NCBI GenBank assembly: GCA_027459565.1
Contig: DAIDIA010000214.1
Location: 1-24,497, forward strand
Source: Acidimicrobiaceae bacterium
GTDB taxonomy: Bacteria; Actinomycetota; Acidimicrobiia; Acidimicrobiales; Bog-793
Length of the DNA stretch: 24,497 nt
Direction of reading: 5' to 3'
The position numbers and the translations under genes were made by a program. The notes beneath the pieces are model-generated. The model saw only the letters and a program-made list of their open reading frames with translations. It was not told the origin of the DNA and did no database searches. Positions 17,962 through 24,497 of the stretch are shown here, in pieces (position 1 is the stretch's first letter; each line of letters opens with the position of its first letter).

Positions 17962-18659
17962 GCGTCAATATTGCGATCATTCGCTTTCCCGGATCGAACT
18001 GCGAGTTCGATATCGAGGAGGCAATCGGCAAGCTCGGCGCGAATGCGCACATCGTCTGGCATCAAGAACACGATCTCTCGGGGTTTGATGGAGTGATCAT
18101 CCCCGGTGGATTTGCGCACGGGGACTATCTCCGCTGTGGCGCGATCGCGCGGTTCTCACCGGTGATGGACGCGGTCACGCGTCTCGCGAGATCCGGTGGT
18201 CCGGTGCTGGGAATCTGCAATGGATTCCAGGTGCTCACCGAGGCCGGCCTCCTGCCGGGGGCGCTGATGCGAAATGCCGGGCTGCGCTTTGTCTGTGAGA
18301 CCGTCGAGGTCGAGGTCACCTCGAATCACTCACCGCTGACCAGTCAGGTGGCGCTCGGTACCCGTCTTCGTCTCCCCGTCAATCATGGAGAGGGCAACTT
18401 CACCTGCGACGAGGCAACGCTTGCAGAGATTGAGTCTGGTGGCCAGGTCGTGCTTCGGTACGTGGACAATCCCAACGGGTCGCTCAACGACATCGCCGGC
18501 ATCTCCAACCGCGAGGGAAATGTTGTGGGGCTGATGCCACATCCCGAGCGCGCCTTTGATCTTGTCGTCGGATCAGATGACGGCGTTCCCTTGCTCGCGT
18601 CGTTTGTGCGGTTCGTCGAGGAACACGTTGCGTCTCATGTCGCGGTTGGCAGGGCGTAG
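17958..18659 (+). CDS. purQ: FGAM synthase glutaminase subunit PurQ
   Basis: A 233-residue class I glutamine amidotransferase that makes ammonia for FGAM synthesis. The catalytic triad is visible: C87 in LGICNGFQ, and H195 and E197 in LMPHPER. The N-terminal FPGSNCEFD and the oxyanion region PGGFAHGDYLRCGA are typical. It channels ammonia to PurL through PurS. Its ATG overlaps the purS stop, and purL starts five bases after its own stop, keeping the subunits together. Confidence 0.97.
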   Translation: MSVNIAIIRFPGSNCEFDIEEAIGKLGANAHIVWHQEHDLSGFDGVIIPGGFAHGDYLRCGAIARFSPVMDAVTRLARSGGPVLGICNGFQVLTEAGLLPGALMRNAGLRFVCETVEVEVTSNHSPLTSQVALGTRLRLPVNHGEGNFTCDEATLAEIESGGQVVLRYVDNPNGSLNDIAGISNREGNVVGLMPHPERAFDLVVGSDDGVPLLASFVRFVEEHVASHVAVGRA

Positions 18660-18664
18660 CAACG

Positions 18665-20935
<2,271 letters not shown>

Positions 20936-20942
20936 GCGTTCG

Positions 20943-20967
20943 CTCGGCCCGACGGCTGAGTTTGTTG
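20943..20967 (+). terminator. Terminator of the purine operon
   Basis: CTCGGCC (20943-20949), loop CGAC and GGCTGAG (20954-20960) form a 7-bp stem with one G-U wobble that pairs only in plus-strand RNA, followed by the U-rich TTTGTTG. It begins seven bases after the purL stop and before the convergent methyltransferase gene. Confidence 0.7.
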
Positions 20968-20974
20968 CCAGGAT

Positions 20975-21532
20975 TCACCAGATGAAGGGGATGAGTCGTT
21001 TCCGGCCGTTCGCGTAGGATTGATACCTGCCGCCAAGGTCCAGCGAGAGTGCGCGCTCTTCGACTTCGATGCGATAGATGAGTCCAATCAGTGCTACGGC
21101 AACCAGAACGACAAGTGACACCCAGTTGTCGATCATGAACCCGACACCGACGAGTGCCAACAGGATCCCGGAGTAGCTGGGATGGCGGATCACCCGGTAC
21201 GGTCCCGCGGAGATGACCTGCTGGTCGCGGCTCGTCTGCACGGTGAAGGTGAAATATCGGCCGAGCGTACGGAAGCTCCACAGTCGTAGTCCGATTCCGC
21301 ACCACATCAGGACGAGCCCGACCGACGAGGCGAGTTCCTCGGGTCTTATGGTTCCCGATGGAACGAGTGCGCGCGATGCGAACGCGCCGGCATAGGCGAC
21401 AAGGAGGGAGAGACGCACCACCGACCGACTGCCCCGGTCAGCGACACTGGCCCCAGGTCTTGTGCTCCTCGACTGTCGGAGTTCCAGCGACAGCCAGATG
21501 ACCACGGTGACGAACACAAGCGCGCGGGTCAC
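20975..21532 (-). CDS. ICMT/PEMT-family membrane methyltransferase
   Basis: A 185-residue integral membrane protein with about four to five hydrophobic segments. The conserved C-terminal part of the isoprenylcysteine carboxyl methyltransferase family is present: GPYRVIRHPSYSGI (about 109-122) and RIEVEERAL (about 152-160), the cofactor-binding region for S-adenosylmethionine. Bacterial members have varied or unknown substrates, including phospholipids, so no precise function can be given. The GTG at 21532 is the longest start before an in-frame stop and lacks a good ribosome binding site, so the exact start is uncertain. Confidence 0.85.
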   Translation of the reverse strand: MTRALVFVTVVIWLSLELRQSRSTRPGASVADRGSRSVVRLSLLVAYAGAFASRALVPSGTIRPEELASSVGLVLMWCGIGLRLWSFRTLGRYFTFTVQTSRDQQVISAGPYRVIRHPSYSGILLALVGVGFMIDNWVSLVVLVAVALIGLIYRIEVEERALSLDLGGRYQSYANGRKRLIPFIW

Positions 21533-21694
21533 TGGGGGCTCACCGGCACGCGCCTCGCGTCAATCGTGTTGCTCGATCGTGCGCGTAGAGCCCATGTCTC
21601 CGCGGGCCAATGCATACCTCTTCGCGGTCACCGAGTTCGGATGCGTCAATCGGGAGCGGGCCCTCGGCGCACGCGGAATCCGATCCGGCGACCG

Positions 21695-21716
21695 GGTCAG
21701 AATCTGACCGGTCAGA
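21695..21716. repeat. Triple GGTCAGA repeat
   Basis: GGTCAGA (21695-21701), its complement TCTGACC (21703-21709) and a third direct copy GGTCAGA (21710-21716) lie back to back. The first two form a perfect inverted repeat around a single A. It could be an operator for the methyltransferase gene, whose start is 163 bp away on the minus strand, or part of the adjoining DnaA-box element. Confidence 0.55.
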
Positions 21717-21727
21717 TGGATCGACCA

Positions 21728-21843
21728 ACGGATCTCCATTTGTCCACAGCTGTGGATAATGCTGGGGAGAATTACATGTTTGTGATATTTCAATCGTGAT
21801 TCTTCGTCGACAGATCCGTAATGATCCGTCACTTCGGATCCGT
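21728..21843. repeat. Four GATCCGT repeats flanking the DnaA boxes
   Basis: One inverted copy (ACGGATC, 21728-21734) lies six bases before the DnaA pair. Three direct copies follow the AT-rich stretch at 21813-21819, 21823-21829 and 21837-21843. Four exact 7-mers within 116 bp is more than expected by chance, though GATC-containing words are common in G+C-rich genomes. An iteron-like role is a guess. Confidence 0.4.
21740..21759. promoter_or_regulatory. Two facing DnaA boxes
   Basis: TTGTCCACA (21740-21748, plus strand) matches the actinobacterial DnaA box consensus. After two bases (GC), TGTGGATAA (21751-21759) is the complement of TTATCCACA, the E. coli consensus box. Both 9-mers are full matches and form a near-perfect inverted pair, next to an AT-rich stretch. 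Binding of DnaA is inferred. Confidence 0.7.
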
Positions 21844-21856
21844 CGCCTCTTGGCTT

Positions 21857-22162
21857 CTAGCGGTAGTAGGTGGCGGCGAGCGCGCCGGTGAGAATGAGGA
21901 TCAGTCCCGAGAGGGTGTACCAGTTGCTCGGACTCGCGGGAAAGAACGACGCGTAGTTGCCGATAATGAGGAGGATGCCCACGATGAAGAGGCTCATCAG
22001 CATCCAGGGGAACCATCTCGGGCTGCGCTTTACCTCGCGTGGCACCGGAGGGGTGTAGCGCTTTGAGGCATTCGGCGTCGCGCCCTTCGCCTCGACTCGG
22101 CCGCCCTTGCGATCCTTGCGCTGAGTCCTGTTATCCCGACGGCGTTCTGAGGTCTTTGCCAC
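21857..22162 (-). CDS. crgA: Septation protein CrgA
   Basis: A 101-residue protein of the CrgA family, which acts at the division septum in actinobacteria and, in Mycobacterium, contacts FtsZ, FtsQ, FtsI and PBPA-type proteins. The N-terminal 45 residues are very basic and predicted cytoplasmic. Two membrane segments (about 49-67 and 82-99) are joined by a short loop with NW, and the family ending is TGALAATYYR. The GTG start has GAGGAG touching it with no spacer. A -10 (TAGGGT) six bases upstream makes a leaderless mRNA more likely. Placement beside trpG and the PASTA kinase matches M. tuberculosis. Confidence 0.88.
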   Translation of the reverse strand: MAKTSERRRDNRTQRKDRKGGRVEAKGATPNASKRYTPPVPREVKRSPRWFPWMLMSLFIVGILLIIGNYASFFPASPSNWYTLSGLILILTGALAATYYR

Positions 22163-22168
22163 CTCCTC

Positions 22169-22174
22169 ACCCTA
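22169..22174 (-). promoter_or_regulatory. Likely -10 element of crgA
   Basis: On the minus strand TAGGGT is followed by six bases and then the crgA GTG, so transcription would start at the first base of the gene. No good -35 is visible. Confidence 0.4.
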
Positions 22175-22240
22175 TCGCTGTCTCCGCGGGGCACCATTCA
22201 TCGGCACGCCGCGCGTTGTCCGAAGGGCCAGAGGTCGGGG

Positions 22241-22246
22241 TAGCGT
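22241..22246 (+). promoter_or_regulatory. Likely -10 element of trpG
   Basis: TAGCGT is followed by seven bases and then the trpG GTG, again a leaderless arrangement. TTGTCC at 22216-22221 is a possible -35 with a 19-bp spacer. There is no usable Shine-Dalgarno sequence before the GTG. Confidence 0.4.
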
Positions 22247-22253
22247 CATTGGG

Positions 22254-22856
22254 GTGAAGACGCGCATCGTGGTGATCGACAACTACGACAGTTTTGTCTA
22301 CAACCTCGTGCAATACATCGGCGAACTCGGCGCTGAGCCCCATGTCGTGCGCAATGACGAGATCGACGTCGCCGGACTCAAGGCCCTGAATCCCGATGGA
22401 ATCCTGATCTCACCGGGACCTGGCCGACCAGAGGACTCCGGAATATCTCGCGCGGCGATCGAGTACTTTGCCGAACAGGGTGTCGCCGTGTTCGGCGTCT
22501 GTCTCGGACATCAATGCATCGGGGAGATCTACGGAGCCGAGGTCGTGCGCGCCCCTGAGGTGATGCACGGCAAGACCTCGATCATCCACCACGATCAAAA
22601 GGGCGTCTTCCGCGCGATGGAACCCAAGTTCGCCGCAACGCGCTATCACTCGTTGATCGTGGAAAAGGCGTCGGTGCCCGACTGCCTCATCGTCAGCGCG
22701 ACGACGACGGACGGCATCGTCATGGGGCTCCGTCACCGCGACCTTCCCGTCGAGGGGGTGCAGTTCCACCCGGAGTCGATCCTCACGAAGTCCGGGCACA
22801 CGCTGATCGGAAATTTCCTGCACCAGGCGGCCTCCTCAAAGACGGCTGCGCACTAG
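22254..22856 (+). CDS. trpG: Glutamine amidotransferase of anthranilate/aminodeoxychorismate synthase
   Basis: A 200-residue class I glutaminase subunit that supplies ammonia to TrpE or PabB for tryptophan or folate synthesis. The triad is C83 (FGVCLGHQ), H172 and E174 (VQFHPES). The N-terminus IDNYDSFVYNLVQYIGELG and the oxyanion block SPGPGRPEDSG are typical. TrpG and PabA cannot be separated by sequence, and one protein often serves both; no partner subunit is in the window. It lies between crgA and the PASTA kinase, as in M. tuberculosis. The GTG start has no ribosome binding site and lies seven bases behind a -10. Confidence 0.94.
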   Translation: MKTRIVVIDNYDSFVYNLVQYIGELGAEPHVVRNDEIDVAGLKALNPDGILISPGPGRPEDSGISRAAIEYFAEQGVAVFGVCLGHQCIGEIYGAEVVRAPEVMHGKTSIIHHDQKGVFRAMEPKFAATRYHSLIVEKASVPDCLIVSATTTDGIVMGLRHRDLPVEGVQFHPESILTKSGHTLIGNFLHQAASSKTAAH

Positions 22857-22900
22857 CGGGACCGGGTGGGACGAACGGCCCTGAGCCGGAGGTGGTCGTT

Positions 22901-24497
22901 CTAGCCGGGAGTGGTCGTCGTGGTGACGGCAGTGGTCGTCGTTGGCGTTCCCGAGGCTCCGGTCACACCGGTCGGCCCGGTCGTCGTTGGAGCCGTCGAG
23001 ACGCCGAGGCGATAGAGGATCGTGCTTCCGGGTGCGACCTCGTCTCCGATGCGCGCGTTTGAACCGATTACCCTCTGCGCAGCGACGTTTCCGATGTAGC
23101 CTGCGACCGTCGTGCCGATCGGAGCACCCTTTTGCGCGATGAGGCCGAGCGAGGTGATCGTGGTGATCGCCTGGGATTCGGACTGACCGATGAGCGACGG
23201 CACGATGACGCCAGGGCCCGAGCTGATGACGAGATCGACGGATGCTCCCGCGCGAACGACCGCTCCCGGAGCGGGTGAAGTCGAGACGACGTCACCCTGG
23301 GGAACCGTTGACGAGAACGCCGACGTGGTCGCCCCAACCTTGAGATTTGCCTTTGCGAGCGCCCCTCCCGCCTTGGCCGCGTTGTCCCCGGTGACCGAAG
23401 GAACGATCACCGTGTGATTTTGCACGTAGGAGATGGTCACGAGGGTGCCCTTGGGTTTCGAGATGCCACCGATGGGGGACTCTCTCACGACGATGTTCTG
23501 CCTGGCTCCCGGTGAGGCGACGGGTATCGACCTCCAGCGGAAACCCGCGCGCGTCAACGCGTCTTCCGCGGCAACGCGTGTCCTGCCGATGACATTGGGA
23601 ATCGTCGCCGATGGGGCTGCACCGGCGATGGTGAGAAAGACGGTGGTGTTCTTGCGCACGGTGTCGGGGAAGGCGGGATCCTGGCTGATCACGGTGTGCT
23701 GATTCGAGATGTCTCCGGCAACGGTCCGGGAAGACACCACGAGCTCGGCCCTCTTGAGCATGGTCAATGCCGCGGCTGGCTTCATGCCCTCGACGTTGGG
23801 CACTGCAAAGTAGGGACTTCCGCCGAAGTATCCCAGTCGTTGGCCACCGAAGATGATCAGAAGGATGATGGCAACTGCGATCGCCGCGCCGCCGATCAGC
23901 CACTTTCGGGTGTTCGTGGCACGTCGTTCGATGGTCTCCTCGTCTTCGACCTCTTCGTCGATTCCGAGGTGGGCATTGATCGCGCCCGCGTCGATCACCT
24001 CTGTCGCCGGGCCGGTAAAGGCCTCGGTTGGGGGTTGGGCGAGCACGGTCTGACCGCGCACGAATCGATCGAGGTCGGCTCGCATCTCGTCGGCGCTCCG
24101 GAACCGGTCCGCCGGAAGCTTTGCCATTGCCTGCAAGATGATCGCCTCGAGCGCCGACGGAATCGCGGGATTTACCGATCGGGGAGAGGCGGGTTGCTCG
24201 CGCACGTGCTGATACGCGATCGCGACCGGAGTCTCTCCGGTAAATGGCGCGCGCCCCGTGACCATCTCGTAGAGGACGACACCGAGCGAGTATATATCGC
24301 TGCGTCCGTCGACCTCGAGACCCTGGGCCTGTTCGGGAGAGAAATACGTCGCCGTTCCCATCACCAGACCGGTCTGCGTGACCTGCTCGTCCGCACCAAT
24401 CGCCCGCGCGATTCCGAAGTCGGTCACCTTCACCTGACCGTCTTGGGTGATGAGGACGTTTCCCGGCTTGACGTCGCGGTGAATGACGCCGTGGCGG
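22901..24497 (-). CDS. pknB: PASTA-domain Ser/Thr kinase, 5' end outside the window
   Basis: A partial gene with 531 residues visible; the start lies beyond 24497. Counting from the first complete codon, the kinase domain enters at the catalytic loop with HRD at 6-8 and DFG at 26-28, has an activation loop ending in GTATYFSPEQ, and finishes near residue 145. After an acidic juxtamembrane linker comes one membrane segment (about 199-216), then four extracellular PASTA repeats (about 229-292, 295-358, 361-426 and 430-499), and a Thr-rich tail. PASTA repeats bind peptidoglycan fragments, so the kinase links wall status to growth and division. The gene is convergent with trpG, 44 bp apart, with no clear terminator. 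The domain layout equals mycobacterial PknB. Confidence 0.95.
   Translation of the reverse strand, partial: RHGVIHRDVKPGNVLITQDGQVKVTDFGIARAIGADEQVTQTGLVMGTATYFSPEQAQGLEVDGRSDIYSLGVVLYEMVTGRAPFTGETPVAIAYQHVREQPASPRSVNPAIPSALEAIILQAMAKLPADRFRSADEMRADLDRFVRGQTVLAQPPTEAFTGPATEVIDAGAINAHLGIDEEVEDEETIERRATNTRKWLIGGAAIAVAIILLIIFGGQRLGYFGGSPYFAVPNVEGMKPAAALTMLKRAELVVSSRTVAGDISNQHTVISQDPAFPDTVRKNTTVFLTIAGAAPSATIPNVIGRTRVAAEDALTRAGFRWRSIPVASPGARQNIVVRESPIGGISKPKGTLVTISYVQNHTVIVPSVTGDNAAKAGGALAKANLKVGATTSAFSSTVPQGDVVSTSPAPGAVVRAGASVDLVISSGPGVIVPSLIGQSESQAITTITSLGLIAQKGAPIGTTVAGYIGNVAAQRVIGSNARIGDEVAPGSTILYRLGVSTAPTTTGPTGVTGASGTPTTTTAVTTTTTPG

Larger units (their letters stand above)
21533..21856. other. 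Repeat-rich intergenic region with DnaA boxes
   Basis: This 324-bp stretch lies between the methyltransferase gene start and the crgA stop, so it is upstream of the former and downstream of the latter. It holds three GGTCAGA repeats (21695-21716), four GATCCGT repeats (21728-21843), two facing DnaA boxes (21740-21759) and an AT-rich stretch, with about 33 of 50 bases A or T between 21756 and 21805. A 90-codon GTG-started minus frame (21560-21832) runs through it but has no family resemblance and no ribosome binding site, so I do not call it a gene. The part 21533-21690 shows nothing recognisable. Confidence 0.6.

Noticed and set aside
21560..21832. Possible 90-codon minus-strand gene between crgA and the methyltransferase
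   Set aside because: It has a GTG start without a ribosome binding site, an unusual composition and no family resemblance, and it runs through the DnaA boxes and repeats, so a noncoding region is more likely.
22857..22900. Possible terminator between trpG and pknB
   Set aside because: The 44 bp between the convergent genes contain only three- to four-base inverted arms.

Overview
The window is a 24.5 kb piece of a high-G+C bacterial chromosome, almost certainly from an actinobacterium (Actinomycetota). The evidence is an HspR-controlled dnaK operon with a HAIR-type operator, an M. tuberculosis-like bifunctional-type dCTP deaminase, a free-standing PurS/PurQ/small-PurL system, a long-form PurC, a CrgA-family septation protein, and the crgA / trpG / PASTA-kinase arrangement known from near oriC in Mycobacterium. 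Several genes start with GTG directly behind a -10 hexamer, as in leaderless actinobacterial transcripts. The class is not certain; an acidimicrobiial-like lineage is only a guess. I see no insertion sequence, phage gene, CRISPR array or other sign of recent transfer.

Layout. (1) 1-3120: a small exported protein of unknown function on the minus strand, divergent from an OmpR-type response regulator and histidine kinase. The shared promoter region carries several inverted repeats. (2) 3346-4119: a tRNA-Gly(CCC) on the minus strand, then dcd on the plus strand, ending in a strong hairpin shared with the next, convergent operon. (3) 4135-6008: the nitrogen operon amt-glnK on the minus strand, with a GlnR-like set of phased half-sites upstream. 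(4) 6146-12766: a five-gene chaperone operon, dnaK-grpE-dnaJ-hspR-clpB, behind a promoter that overlaps a HAIR element, so HspR should repress its own operon. (5) 12933-20967: a purine operon, purA-purD-purB-purC-purS-purQ-purL, with mostly overlapping stop and start codons and a U-tailed terminator. It covers the phosphoribosylamine-to-GAR, FGAR-to-FGAM, SAICAR and adenylosuccinate steps but not purF, purN/T, purM, purE/K or purH. (6) 20975-24497: an ICMT-type membrane methyltransferase (-), an unusual 324-bp intergenic region, crgA (-), trpG (+), and the 3' part of a PASTA-domain Ser/Thr kinase (-) that runs off the window.

Most of the window is conserved core genome. The part most worth a second look is 21690-21845: two DnaA boxes face each other 2 bp apart beside an AT-rich stretch, flanked by four copies of GATCCGT and three copies of GGTCAGA. 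It could be a DnaA-binding control element or part of an origin region. Other regulatory observations are the GlnR-like array, the inverted repeat flanking the likely amt -10, strand-specific RNA hairpins bracketing the exported-protein gene, and a recurring leaderless-gene architecture.
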